A DNA stretch of 64,000 bases from Dactylonectria macrodidyma (GCA_020744425.1 JAGMUV010000027.1:186001-250000), one strand, 5' to 3'. Positions 22,843-34,287 are shown, counted from the first letter of the stretch. Notes: a model not told the origin generated them from the sequence alone. Made by a program: numbers and translations.

Positions 22843-23873
22843 ATGGCTAGTCCAAACAACTCACCCGCAAAGTCGTATGGCTTCATCGGGCTTGGGATCA
22901 TGGGATGTGGTATGGCCAAGAACCTAAGAGCCAAGATTCCGGAAAGCTCGACACTATACGTATGCGAGCTTGTTGCGGAACGTCGTGACCAATGGGTTGC
23001 TGAGACCCCGGGCGATATTCGGGTGGTGACTAGCCCAAGAGAAATTTCCGAAAAAAGCGTGGGTCATTTGATGTGGTCCAGTTGTACGTCAAATGACTAA
23101 TAACATGGTAGGATATCATCATCACCATGCTTCCTAGAGGAGAGCATGTCCGCGAAGTCTTTATCAACCCCATCGCTGGCCTTCTCTCCATCGACTCTTC
23201 TGAGAAAAAGGAGGGCAAGATCTTCATCGACTGTTCGACGATTGACGTCGGGGCTTCACTCTCCATTGGAGAGGCTGTTCAGCAATCTGGACTTGGAGTG
23301 TTCGCTGATGCACCCGTCTCAGGAGGCGTCGCTGGCGCCAATGCTGGTACACTGACTTTCATGGTTGGCAGCAGCCCAGACATCTTTGAACAGGTCAAGT
23401 CTGTCATCGTCAACATGGGAAAGGCGGAGAGCATTTTCCACTGTGGTGGACCTGGTGCAGGTCTGGCTACTAAGCTGATCAACAACTACCTATCTGCTGT
23501 CAACATGATTGGGGTCTGTGAGGGCATGAACATGGGACGGCTCTACGGGCTTGACCCTGCTGTTCTGGCTGGTGTCATCAACGTCTCGACAGGAATGTCA
23601 CGCAATAGCCGGGAACAAAATCCCGTCAAGGGCATATCTGCTACTGCCTCTTCCGCGAATGACTTTAAGGGGGGGTTTACGACGGAGCTGTGTCGCGGTG
23701 TCCTTGAGATGTCGATAGAGCTCAGTGAGAAGCTCAACGCTAAGAGTGTTCTTGCACCAGCAGTTCGGGAATTATTTAGCCGAGCAGTGACGAGTGAAAA
23801 GTGTAAAGGACAAGACTTTAGAAGCATCTATAGGCTGTTTGCAGACGACGATGGATCCGAGCTAACCAAGTAA
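22843..23873 (+). CDS. 3-hydroxyisobutyrate dehydrogenase-like NAD-binding enzyme
   Basis: Beta-hydroxyacid dehydrogenase (6PGDH-like fold), about 326 residues, expected to oxidise a beta-hydroxy acid to the semialdehyde with NAD. Exons 22843-23058 and 23112-23873 join in phase 0, restoring SEKSDIIITMLPRG. Visible marks are the Rossmann motif GFIGLGIMGCGMAKNL, the substrate loop FADAPVSGGVAGANAGTL, and the catalytic Lys in GAGLATKLINNYL. The branch sequence CTAAT precedes the acceptor. It is plausibly a later step of the same catabolic block (inference). Confidence 0.9.
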
Positions 23874-24087
23874 TGCCAGGAAAATCGGGGCTGGCAAGGT
23901 GGCTTTGCAACCGCAGGTTTGAGTATTGTGAATGGGACATGCAATTGGATTACTAGGAACATGTCCGAATAATCAATATCCGTGCTGGCTGCTTTATCTG
24001 ATATCCGGTGATCACCGTGCAAGTCCCCACCAAGCTTTCACCGATTTATATCCAATTTGTTCGGCAACACGACCCTAAAGGCAATGG

Positions 24088-26479
24088 TCAGGTTTCAACA
24101 AGCTTCTCATCTGGGAACCTTCTCGCAAACATGCCGAGAGCCTTAATTGTAAACGTAAACTTGTAGTTCGGGTACGAGATCATGCACGACTTGTTGAAAA
24201 CGCCTTCGATTGCCTCCTGTAGCCACTCTCCGTTAGGCAGTTGTCGATCCATGATGAATTGGATTCCCTTTCGGAGAGGTTCCACATTCGAGTAATCTGC
24301 CTCCATCAGGCCGATCAGAGCCCATGCTGTTTGCACAACAAGAGACCCTGAGGGATGTTCGTGATACTCCATGGTTTCACAGGCCTGCACACATTAGTTA
24401 GCACATTTCCCCAACATACTGGTACATGGATGAGCCTCTTTTACCTTGTAGCTCTCTGACCATCCACCGTCAGCTCTCTGCTTCGACAAGAGGAAATCAC
24501 AGCCCCTCCTCGAGACTTGGCTATTTGAGTATGTCTCGCCAATATTCATCATGCTTTCGAGAGCAAACATGGTAGCGTATGTGAAGCAAATACCCCAGCT
24601 ACCATACCAGCTACCGTCGGGTCGCTGGTTTGTCTTGATCCAGCTAGTCGCTCTCTCGATGGTCGACTTGACCTCATCTGCCCGGTACTCGGGCCAGTAC
24701 TTTTGGAAAAGCGAAAAAGCAGTGACGCAAGCTGTAGTGCATTCGGGATAGTCGTACTCAATCATGATTCGGCCAAATACCTCGGCGGCATTGAGCATTT
24801 CCAAATACTCTCCGCCTCTCCGTTGCTCATATGATGACATTCCGCCGTTGTCGTTTTGGTAGAGAAGTAAAGTGTCAATCGCATCAAATATGCGTTGATC
24901 TTTGAGAACCTGAGGGAATCCCCCTCTCTTCTGGAGTAGAATAATCGCTTTCAAGGCTTCAGAAATGCAATCACTGACACCATAACCCTGGTCCTTATTG
25001 CTGAAGGGCCAGCTACCCTTACGGGGTTGGCGATAGCATTTTTCCTGATCCACGCAATTTTCTCGAATCTGCTGGCGTTCAAGATAGTTAAGAGATTTCA
25101 TGAGCATGGGGTGCCACCTCTTGTCGTCTTGTAGACCAGCCTCAAACACAGCCTGGATCAAGAAAGCAGTATCCCAACACTGTACGCCGTTTGTGCCGTT
25201 GACCAACATGCCCTCATCCTTGACCCATACGTACTCTTCCAATCGTTCAATGTGTCGCTTCGTACTGAAGGCGTCTGGGCCGTCCCGAACGTAACAGACC
25301 AGGGTGTTCATAGGGGCATTGGCTGGGGCAAGACAGGCATAGCCTGTGTTGGCATCTTCCATATCGACCAACTCGCTAACCCAGGCCTCTGCCTTCTCCT
25401 TGATGGAATTCGGCCTGAGGTAAGGGGTGTACACATTCGCCAGGAACCAATTCGCTGTGTTCAAGATCCATGACTTTGGATGGTAGTTGTCAACAGCCGT
25501 GATGCTGTTACGATGGCTTGCCCAGTTGATTTCACTGTGGGGTTGGGGAAACAGCTCTTGCTTTAAGCCACGGATCACTTCTGTCTCCTCACAACTCCAT
25601 CGTTTTGAGTAGAGGTATCCCATGGGCAAAAAGACCATGCGGATATGTATCCACCACCTCCAAGGAGCGAATGGTAGCCAGTCTGGGAGCAGCCAAACCT
25701 CGGGAGGCACGGGATTCACAAGGTCCCAGTCGACAACACCCAGCACTGCCATCCAGAACTTGGCCCAATGGGGTGAGTAGAGAGCTCCTCCAAGCTTGTG
25801 CAGGGTTCCTCGAGCCTTGACCATCAAGGGGTCTTCAGGGTCCACCCCGACAAGTCGCAAAACGATGTAGTTTAGGGTTGTGCCGAAGACAGTACTCTCG
25901 CCCTCGATGTGCAATCCCCAACCTCCATCCTCGGGGTGTGCCCGTGCGGTAAGGTAATTCTTGATCTCGGTCGCATACGCGGAGGATATGGGCGTCCTGG
26001 TTATGTACCAGGTGATGACGATGCCAGGAAGAAGGAACATGGGGCCACCGTACTCGCAACCCCAGTGGCCGCTGGGCAATTGAAGCTTTTCGAAGTACAT
26101 AAGGCCATTGTTAGCGGCTTCGAGGGGGGTCTCGGGGTTGGGGAGTATCGGTAGGCCCTGCGAAAAGTGTTGTTAGTTTGTTGAAGCAGCCAGTGAGGGC
26201 GGAATTGGTTCAGAGGGGCAATTAATTACCAAAGGCAGGTTCAGAAACCACTTTTCAGCGTAGCTCTGTGGCCATTCCTCGGGCGTCCTTGTCGTCAGCG
26301 AGGTAGTGCCACGTGTGACGGCTGTCATCGTCTCTGAGTCTCCATCGCGTATGGTCCGTCTTCCCCTCGATGTGCGGCTCTTTGGGGAATGGCCGACCCT
26401 GACTGGAGCTGGCGTCAGAGTCAGCACCACGCTTACGCGACGCGGCGGTTCTGACGTCACGTCCAGTTGCAGACGCCAT
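24088..26479 (-). pseudogene. Oxidosqualene cyclase (lanosterol synthase-like), frameshifted
   Basis: Triterpene cyclase of the ERG7/OSC family on the ER membrane, cyclising 2,3-oxidosqualene. Exons on the minus strand are 26479-26230, 26157-24445 and 24384-24088. The total is about 752 residues, the normal family length. Marks are RWRLRDDDSRHTWHYL near the N terminus, LQLPSGHWGCEYGGPMF, several QW repeats (PDGSWYGSWG, RADGGWSESYK, PNGEWLQEAIEGVF), and the catalytic segment VSDCISEALK. That segment keeps the Asp, Cys and Glu of the usual DCTAE box. In exon 1 the frame changes between DDKDAR and EWPQSYAEKW: one extra G at about 26276-26280 shifts it. As written the product would stop early (TGA at 26255). 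It may be a young pseudogene or an assembly error. A paralogue for a secondary triterpenoid is more likely than the housekeeping gene. Confidence 0.85.
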
Positions 26480-27086
26480 CCTTGACTTTTGAGGTGTGTG
26501 TCCTGTCCTAGGGAGTTCTTGGGCTGCGTACCTGGTTTTGACGATGAAAAAGGAAGCAATTGGCGAGGCAGTGGAGATATAAATTAACTCAAGCCCGCCA
26601 GAGAGAGCCCGATGAGATCGCGCTGTGGCAGGCGACTGCCTCCTTAAAGCACCTGTCCCACTTTCCCCGTTGCTTCTGTGGCAATCCGCGGGAGCCCGGT
26701 ACATTTTGGCCGCTGACTGTACGGACTACCTGCAGCGTTCCCAGGACCGCCCCTACTGAACTTCGCACTAGCGGTAAGGACCATCAGGACCCTTACCTTC
26801 TGCCGTTGATTGCATCAAAATTGTTGGGTAGGTACCTTACCTAAAATGAAACACCCGTACCTTTTTCACATGTGACGGGGACAAAAACACCACTGCCAAG
26901 AGATTTTTTCGTTTTCGTTTGAAGCCTTCACATTTCTGTCCTCAAGGATCTGTTTCGCTCTCTCTGTGACTTCCCTCACATTCTCGAGGCCCTCAATCGC
27001 CCTTTGCCAAAGACTCGATGTCAGCGGCACAGACATGGATGTCAGTTCGAGTTTCATTGAGTGTGCTGCCACACCAGAACTAATGC
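26480..27086. other. Intergenic region
   Basis: Between the 5' end of the cyclase and the SPO11-like relic. No supported gene. Confidence 0.45.
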
Positions 27087-27475
27087 ATGGCAGCCAAGTT
27101 GACACCCCAGGACCCACCCGCTCCAGCTGCGGATGGTAACGATTCTGATACGAATACGACGGCAAGCCGAGCAACGGGTGAAGCCGTCGGGCACATTGTC
27201 GCCCGCATTGAATCCATTCTGGAGTCGGTTGTGGATTCTCTAGCTGCCTTGTCAATCACGCTATCCCGCAGAACCCGTCAAGGGAGATCCAGTGAAAGCC
27301 ATCTCGAACATATCCACTTCCCTGGCCGAACCGTGCAAGAGGCCCGCAAGTTTGGTATGCCCTGCGCCGTGAGGTCTCAATCCCGCTATTGGCTAATAAT
27401 TACAAGCGAGGATTCTTCTTCAACACCAGTTGTCCCATGATGCGCTGGTTTCCGGGACCATACTCACCAAGCGGT
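27087..27475 (+). pseudogene. SPO11-like 5' fragment (meiotic recombinase relic)
   Basis: Spo11 is the topoisomerase-VI-A-like protein that makes meiotic double-strand breaks. The frame from ATG 27087 gives HIVARIESILESVVDSLA, then HFPGRTVQEARKF. An intact-looking intron (GTATGC donor at 27355, CTAAT branch, AG acceptor at 27406) joins in phase to ARILLQHQLSHDALVSGTIL followed by TKR. The order 'ARIE..ES..DSL', 'FPGRT..EARKF', 'RI....H.ALVSGTI.TKR' is characteristic of fungal Spo11 N-terminal regions. The next conserved parts (the catalytic Tyr of IYY and the Toprim domain) are missing: similarity ends at about 27475 and switches to a different protein family. So this is a truncated copy, not the working gene. 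Confidence 0.7.
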
Positions 27476-27805
27476 GTGGAAACTATTCTACTACCCAACT
27501 CCTATGACCCCGCTCTCTTCGCCCTAGACTAGAGCCTTACCGGCATGGTGGCTGTCGGCGAAACAGCCGCTGAATTATTAGCCCCAAGCATCGCAACGGC
27601 ACACACAAGCCCCGTGTTCGTGATCACAGGCCAACACGACGCCATCTACTGTACGAACCCAAACCGCTTCCTCCCCCCGACGCCTCTTTTGCGACTTTTG
27701 GTTGTGGAGGTTACAAAACGGGGTTCTTGTCACAGACGAAGGAGTTGTATCCTACTTCCTCGAGCTTCAAATGGTATCCTGTTCCATTCCGCCAACATCG
27801 AGTGA
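27476..27805 (+). pseudogene. Alpha/beta-hydrolase fragment
   Basis: Directly abutting the SPO11 fragment, another frame reads SYDPALFALD, a TAG stop (27528-27530), then SLTGMVAVGETAAELLAPSI and SPVFVITGQHDAIYC. The 'P(V)FV(I/V)TGQHD.I(Y/F)C' segment is the acid-residue region of fungal alpha/beta-hydrolases. A further match, GYKTGFLSQTKELYP, appears after a frame change near 27680. The nucleophile elbow and N-terminal half are missing. With a stop and at least one frameshift it is a dead fragment. The family assignment is by motif memory only. Confidence 0.5.
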
Positions 27806-29290
27806 TCAGTGGACATGCTCCCATTTGCTCCTAAGTTACGGGCAAAATAAACCCATCCTATGTTCCCAACCGACGTGTCCATCATTAAAACGCCCACTAT
27901 GCCTCTCCATTGATACAGTTCCTGAAACCCGTGGATCAAATTCCTTCCAAATAGTGATCAAACGAAGTAGAGAAGGGGGGAAAGTGAGAGGTGATTAGAG
28001 AGTGACTAAGGGGTATTGAAACGGTGATGCGCTAGTGATGAAAGAGGCACACAACGAAGTGAAGCTGAAAAAGTCAAGTCGGTCCAGCCAAAAAGGACGA
28101 AAGAAGTGTGTGGCTGCAAGGGGCCAGCCATGTGGCCCGGTCGTGAGCGCCTGGGTTGGGTGTACCGCTCAGGACGGTTTTGTGAGATCCGGTAGAGGCA
28201 GGTAGATTGATTCGACGACCGAATCGATAAGGTGAGGGGTCGGTGTTATTGGCAGATGACTGACCAGGTCAAGACCAGCTCGCAAGAACCCAATATGGCT
28301 GTGATTAATCAGGTGCATGCGCACGCGCGCCATCGCGAAGGCCGTTGAGCAGGCATGTTGATTGTGGTGTGGTGTAGCTTGAGTAGCTTCGAATAATTAT
28401 GATGAAAGTCGAGTACGATGGGCTCAGTTCGTGATATTTAGTAGTGTTGCATGTCGAGCAGTATCGAGCAGTAGTTATAGTAGTTGTACGAGAGAGTTGA
28501 GTGACGCGAGATGTATTGCAAGGAAACACAAGCTGGAAAGAGGCGATGGTGGGTGCCTAAATAGGTTCTTGATGCGTCGATGGTGAGAATGGTCAACAAA
28601 TTCCTCGCGGGGAAGAGAGAGGTCGCTGGCCGTCTTGTATTCCTGGCCGGTCTGGTGTTTGTGCTGCCGAGTGAAAGGTAATCTGAAGTGAAGTGTCCCA
28701 GGGCGCAAGATGCAGGACACCACTGGGGCAGGGAGTGAGGGAATGCGGGAGTGTCCCCGCGCCCTCTACCTCCAGGCCATGATGAGCGCCCCGCCCGACA
28801 CTAGTGGAGGTATCTGGCAAGACCCAAGCTCCCGTTTCCATGTAGGTCTTGGGCTTTGGGCTTCTCGTACAGGCAGACACGTCAGTGGAGGATTAATGCG
28901 ATTATTAACCAATCTTTTACTCTATAGCACAGCGGTCTAGCACAACCGTTATATAACGCTCATATGGAGGATGTGTAGCATTAACCCTTCAGGCCACTAC
29001 TTAGAGCTCTAGGTGTCGCCACTAGCGACGGTCGCAGTCTTCCGAAAGGGACACTTAGACTCGTCAGCCATTGTTTCTACTTGATCTTGGAGTTTTATCT
29101 TTGCAAATCCACAGACCAAAACCACAAAGAGGAAATAAGGGAACAAAGATCAGAAGGTCGAACAGGCGCGGATCGCAGGGGTGGAGTTAAGACTTTCGAA
29201 CCCGAGCTTAACGATTGGCGACTGTGTGGGTGGAAACACGCCAGATCAATCCACTCTCGGACCAAGTTGTCGTTGGGCTTGGCGAAACTG
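27806..29290. other. Intergenic region, no supported gene
   Basis: About 1.5 kb with overlapping short frames on both strands and no recognisable domain. GTAGT/GAGTA-like short words recur at 28370-28500. Confidence 0.4.
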
Positions 29291-29292
29291 TA

Positions 29293-29515
29293 TCAAGAGA
29301 GTGCACTGGGCCGACTCTCAGCCACCCAAATCGATATCATGCGAACTGCCGACAAACTGGCGGGGTACTGATGCGCTGCCAAATGCCGGTGGGGGATGAC
29401 GACCGATAGCGGGCCGGCCGGCAGTCCTCGCCTTTCCTCCCGGAACGGCCCTGGAACGGCCCCGGAGACCCCTCACTGGGGCTTGAGCCTTTGTTTAGTG
29501 CGGGGAAGCGCAGAA
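29293..29515. repeat. Upstream block A, homologous to block at 46272-46480
   Basis: Shares long stretches with the sequence upstream of the haloacid dehalogenase gene: ATATCATGCGAA, GGGGTACTGATNCGCTGCC, ACCGATAGCGGGCCG, GTGCGGGGAAGC and AGAAGTGCC occur in the same order with small indels. It ends about 380 bp before the aldehyde dehydrogenase ATG. Confidence 0.85.
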
Positions 29516-29815
29516 GTGCCACGAAGGTGCCGCGACCATGTCCTACTGTCATCAAAAGCTCCATCGTATCCGGCCATCGGCAGCTGGATGACTAGTCAAG
29601 AGCTCTGACAAAGGCCTTACTGACTAACAAGTACCGGTAATTTAGACGGCCGGCCTGGGGGGCGGGGAGACTCCAGGCGTGGAACCATCACGACGCCGAT
29701 GCTTTTCCACCAGTTAGTCAACCCAAGCTGACAGTAGATTTCCTCCGTGAGTAACATCAGACGATCGGGTTTTTGACGTTAAAAATTGGCGGCACAGGTT
29801 AGATGGTGGCTCAAG

Positions 29816-29823
29816 TATATAAG
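29816..29823 (+). promoter_or_regulatory. TATA box of the aldehyde dehydrogenase gene
   Basis: TATATAAG about 75 bp upstream of the ATG at 29898. Confidence 0.55.
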
Positions 29824-29897
29824 CGTCGTCGAACCTCCAAGTTGAGATTAAGTGCACGCACTTCAGTAGTTCACTGTACATCATTCACGGATACAAT

Positions 29898-31601
29898 ATG
29901 ACACGAAAATTTCCTTTCAAGGTTTTTCCCCACTGCTACCTGAGATATGTCTCTTGGGCATTCGACTAATATACCGCCTTACAGCTGGACGATCCCCTTC
30001 TCCTCCATGAGGCGTCGCTGTTGAACGGCGAATGGGTCCAATCCCAGTCCGGAAAGCGGTTTGATGTTGAGGGTGAGTTCAGAGCCGTGATCCTCAAAAG
30101 ATAGGAGAATGGACGCCGGCTGACACAAGCTTTGTTTGACCCCTGCAAAGACCCGGGCTCTCGCCAGATCTGGGCCACCATTCCCGCCAACGAGGTCGGC
30201 GATGTTGACAAATATGTCCAGTCGTCACATGCTGCCTTTGAAAGCTACCGTCACGTTAATCCTCGCGAGCGAGCCAAGATTCTCTTCAAGTGGCACGAAC
30301 TCATCACCCATGCCCGAGAGGATATCGCCAAGCTGATCGTATTCGAAACGGGAAAGCCTATGGCAGAGGCTGTAGGCGAGGTCGACTATGCCCTTGGCTT
30401 CGCTTGGTGGTTTGCTGGTGAGGCTGAGCGGATTCGTGGCTCTATTGCTTTACCGTCTGTATCCAACCGCCGCACATTTGTCATCAAGCAGCCGATCGGC
30501 GTGAGCGTTGCTCTTGTTCCGTGGAACTTTCCCGTCGCTATGATCATCCGCAAAGTTTCTGCCGCTCTGGCCGCAGGCTGTACCATGATCGTCAAGCCTT
30601 CCCCAGAAACGCCCTTCAGCGTCATGGCCCTGGCGGATCTTGCTCTCCGCGCGGGTGTGCCTCCTGGTGTTTTCAACGTCATCTCGACCGATAATGCCAA
30701 CACGCCGTCGGTCAGCGAGAGACTCTGCAAGCATCCCTTGGTACGCAAGGTGACCTTCACCGGCAGCACAGGAGTAGGCAGCATTGTTGCAAGACACTGT
30801 AGTGAAGGATTGAAGAAGGTTACTATGGAGTTAGGTGGCAACTGTCCTTTCATCATCTTCAATGATGGTGATTTGGACCAGGCGGTCGCGGCCCTTATGA
30901 TCCTCAAATGGCGCACCGCTGGTCAAGCATGCACCCATGCCAATCGGGTTTATGTCCAAAGCGGCGTCTATGATAGGTTTGCTCAGATGATGCTGGAGGC
31001 AACCCAGAAGATCCGCGTGGGACATGGTGCTGAACCGGGTACTACCATGGGACCGCTCACCACGAGCCGTGGTGTGGAGAAGGTGAAGCAACATGTTGCA
31101 GACGCTGTTAGCAAAGGAGGCAAGGTGCTTTGTGGTGGTAAGCAGCCGGAGAACCTTAGCGGGTATTTCTTTGAACCGACGATCATCTCGGACATGACCT
31201 CGGAGATGTTGATTACCCAAGAAGAGGTTTTTGGACCTCTATTGGGTCTCTACAAGTTCGAAACTGAAGAAGAGGTTGTCAAGAAGGCAAATGACACGTC
31301 AATGGGCTTGGCATCCTACTTCTTCACAAAGGACGTCGCCCGAACCTGGAGGCTCTTGGAAAGCCTCGAGGCTGGTATGATCGGGATGAATACCGGTACG
31401 TATCCCATCTATTCATATCCCTCTGACGTCTACCCCGAGAACTTACCATCCCTTGCAGGTAACTCCTCGTGCGCCGAATCTCCCTTTGGTGGAATCAAAA
31501 TGTCTGGCTACGGCAAGGAAGCCGGGAAGGATGTTGCCATCGAGGAATACCTTATCCAGAAGACAGGAACACTCACAGTTGATGGTATGCCGAAGTTGTA
31601 A
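29898..31601 (+). CDS. Aldehyde dehydrogenase (succinate-semialdehyde dehydrogenase-like)
   Basis: NAD(P)-dependent aldehyde dehydrogenase, about 500 residues, oxidising an aldehyde to the acid. Exons are 29898-29921, 29985-30072, 30151-31395 and 31459-31601. The last intron is 63 nt and stays open if retained, so the uninterrupted frame hides it. The acceptor at 30150 restores RFDVEDPGSRQIWATIPANE, the usual SSADH-like start; an acceptor at 30129 is also in phase. Marks are VPWNFPVAMI, KPSPETP, FTGSTGVG, the catalytic Glu in MELGGNCPF, the catalytic Cys in GQACTHANR, EEVFGPLL and ESPFGGIKMSGYGKE. GQACTHANR has His where most members have Cys or Ala after the catalytic Cys-Thr. The first exon is only eight codons. 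Confidence 0.9.
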
Positions 31602-32400
31602 GCTCTTGCTTAGCCAAGTAATAGAGAGGCCCAGATTAAAGAACATAAGAGGCAAGATAAAAGTCAAGCAATACTAAGGTACCCGGTGAGAGTGAAAGAA
31701 GTGATAGAATTGTGTCTCCCGATATGAAGTCCGACGCTGCTATGCTGGATCGTGGGGCCCAAGTCTCCTCTCTGAGGCTTCCCCCCCCCCACCCGTGACT
31801 TGCTAGAGGGACAGATACCATAACTGTAGGTAGTAGATATGCGGGCGCATATGAAACCATGAAGAAAAACCATGTGGGGGGAAGCTCAGATTGTCGGGGG
31901 TACATGCTTATTGAAGGGGGCCAAGGCTGCGGAAGAGTTCATCCATATGAAGAAATGCCTGGGGGAAGAGATGCATCCCGCTGGCCAAAGTTTGAGCACG
32001 CTCTATTCCCTTGCCTGGGTAACTAGGTCCTCTCAGATGGCAGCACAGATTTGTTCAAGCCCTACTGCTCATTGTGGAAGCTCATGATTGAAGTGGTAAA
32101 GTACCAAATGCAATCCCTACTGAAGCTACATCGTTCCCAGCGAATATTTCCTCCAGTATTTACATCGAGATCTACTGAAAGAAAATCGATTGGACTCGAC
32201 CAGCACTGAGATTATGGCTCCTTACACTATGGGCATATTTAACGCGGCGGGGAGCTCCCACCTCTCATCAAAGGTTTGCACATGCTGGGAAAAGAGAACA
32301 ACTTCCAAAACCTCTTCCATTGGGATTCAGGGTCGCAAACTTCGCTCACGCACAACTCTGTCCATACAATTCCTTCCAATACTCTCGACCATCTGAGGTC
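31602..32400. other. Intergenic region
   Basis: Between the convergent 3' ends of the aldehyde dehydrogenase and the UNC93-like transporter. No gene is seen; C-run near 31780-31790. Confidence 0.5.
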
Positions 32401-34287
32401 TCATATGGCCTGCTTATTGTCCGACTTTGGCACACCTTCAATCACTACCTCCCCTGCATCTATGTCTGTGCTGGCAGGTTCCTCTGGAACCATTCGGATG
32501 AGGAATACCATGCAGGGAACAGAAATAGCGAGAAGGGCGGCGTTGACGTAGAAGGGGATCCTAGGGTCTGCGGTAGACTTTGAGTTGATGGCATATGAAA
32601 CAGCTTGGCCGGCAGTTTCGAAGGCACGGAACAAGCCACCAGTGCGGGAAGAGGATCCAACATCAGTGGAAAAGGTGCCGAGGATCCAGTACAAGGAGAG
32701 CTGAGCCCAATAGCCGGTTGTAAACATGATCATATATGGGAGGTAGGCTTCGGCCCATCTTCTCGTATGCCTTTAGGGACAAAAAGTGTTAGCATCTGTT
32801 AGGAACGGGGGAGGTGGCAAAAGCATACTCTTTGTAGTCCAGTGCGTCTTGCGCAGCCCCAAACTTGCTATACTCTATGCCAATCCAGATGAAGGAAGCT
32901 GCCTGGGGAATGGCCCAGAGGGCGAAAGCTATCCATGCTCGCTTAGCTTGGGGCCAGCGCGACGTGTCCAACAGCTTCCCGTAGGCAATGACCATAGGGA
33001 TGGTGACGCTCGCTAAGAGACAGATTAGAAACTTCCACGTGTTGCGGCCAAGAGCGGTATCGAATGCACTCACGGGTAATCAAAGATGACAATGCGCGCG
33101 CCCGCACCGAAAAGTGTAGCGAGAGGTAGGTACCCATGGTTCCGCCAAAGAAGAATGAGTAGAAGGCAGGCACTGAAATGAGCCAGGTCTACGTCTGAGT
33201 ATTAGCCACTGCTAGGAGCAGTCAACAACTATTGATGCAAAGGCGCTCACCTTTCTTCGCTGCAAGTGCTTCCACAGGGCAGCAAACTCGCGCTTCCAGC
33301 TGATTCTGGCGGGCATGGGGATCGTGGCGCCATCGCGACGTCGCACACGCCTTGTGGGCGATAGGAGGCCAGCCCAGATCACACCGGTGCATTCTGTGTA
33401 TTCCCTCGGTAAGTTGCTTTCACCACGGACATTTATCTGAACGAGACTCACCGAAGCCCACAAAGATGAGGTATGTAGCCCACGCAATGCCTCCTGCGGC
33501 GGACTTGGAGTGGTTGGTAGAGAAGTTGATGGCGCCGCCAATAACGCTGCCCGAGTTTCGCATGGCAGACCAAATACCTAACCCAAACCCATGAGCATGT
33601 CTCATCCGCAGATAGGGATCGGGGTTGACTTACCCAGATAGAAACCCCTGTCATTTGCTTTAGGGTATGACAGCATCGCCGTCGTCTCCGCGACGTAGAG
33701 GAAACCCGAGGTGAATCCTCCAAGCAGCTATGAACTTATTAGACCTTGACACGTCTTGGAGATGCCATGTGGATTGCGCTCACCCTTGCGAAGAGAAGGT
33801 ACCAGTCTACCCCATACTTTGCGCTCACGTAGTAGGCAGAGCCTGCCAGAGGCATTGACACCGCAGCAATGATGCAGGACCACTTGATGCCGAACTTGTT
33901 AATCAAGGGGCCGCCGAAGAGCGTGATCAAACATCCGGCCATGTAGTTGAGGGAGGTTGCCAAGTTTGCCAAGTACGGAGTGGAGAGACCACCGCCTCCA
34001 AGATTGGAGATGGCGTCGGACATGGCTGGGCCAACGAACGAGAGGCTGCACACGGATTAGTAATTGAATGAGCCGGACTCTGAAGACGGTGCGAATTCGT
34101 GAACTTACGCTCCAAACAGGATCATCTGGAACAAGACGCCCCTGTAGAATTTTGTGAATCTCGGAGCGCGTAGATACGCCTGGTCAAACCCCTCATTCGG
34201 TCCCCCATCAAAGGCATGGCTGGTGCTGGTGGCGAGGTCAGTCACTTCAGCGACCTTGTTGTCGTCTTTTGTTTGCGAAGTTGCCAT
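32401..34287 (-). CDS. UNC93-like MFS transporter (DUF895 type)
   Basis: Multi-spanning membrane protein of the fungal UNC93/DUF895 branch of the MFS. Start MATSQTKDDNKV at 34287. The gene is heavily spliced, with at least eight exons. Every join I checked keeps frame, including GC-C at FGALSFVGPAMSD, FYLG-IWSAMRNSGSVIGGAI, FVGFECTGVIW, RRKTWLISVPAFYSF and DYKEHTRRWAEAYLPYMIMF. Typical marks are LNYMAGCLITLFGGPLINKF and AMRNSGSVIGGAINF. About 11-12 TM segments are expected, and the C-terminal tail is acidic. No frame damage was seen. It is divergent from the FAD oxidase, which suggests co-regulation. The substrate is unknown. Confidence 0.82.

Noticed and set aside
27407..27475. Reading MRWFPGPYSPSGVETILLP as part of the hydrolase
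   Set aside because: The same bases read in the SPO11 frame give HDALVSGTILTKR with a phase-correct intron before it, which is far more specific.
34007..34053. A 5' start of the UNC93-like gene at the ATG in its second exon frame
   Set aside because: The ATG at 34287 in an upstream exon, with a TATA box 70 bp before it and a phase-correct join, gives the expected N-terminal TM segment.
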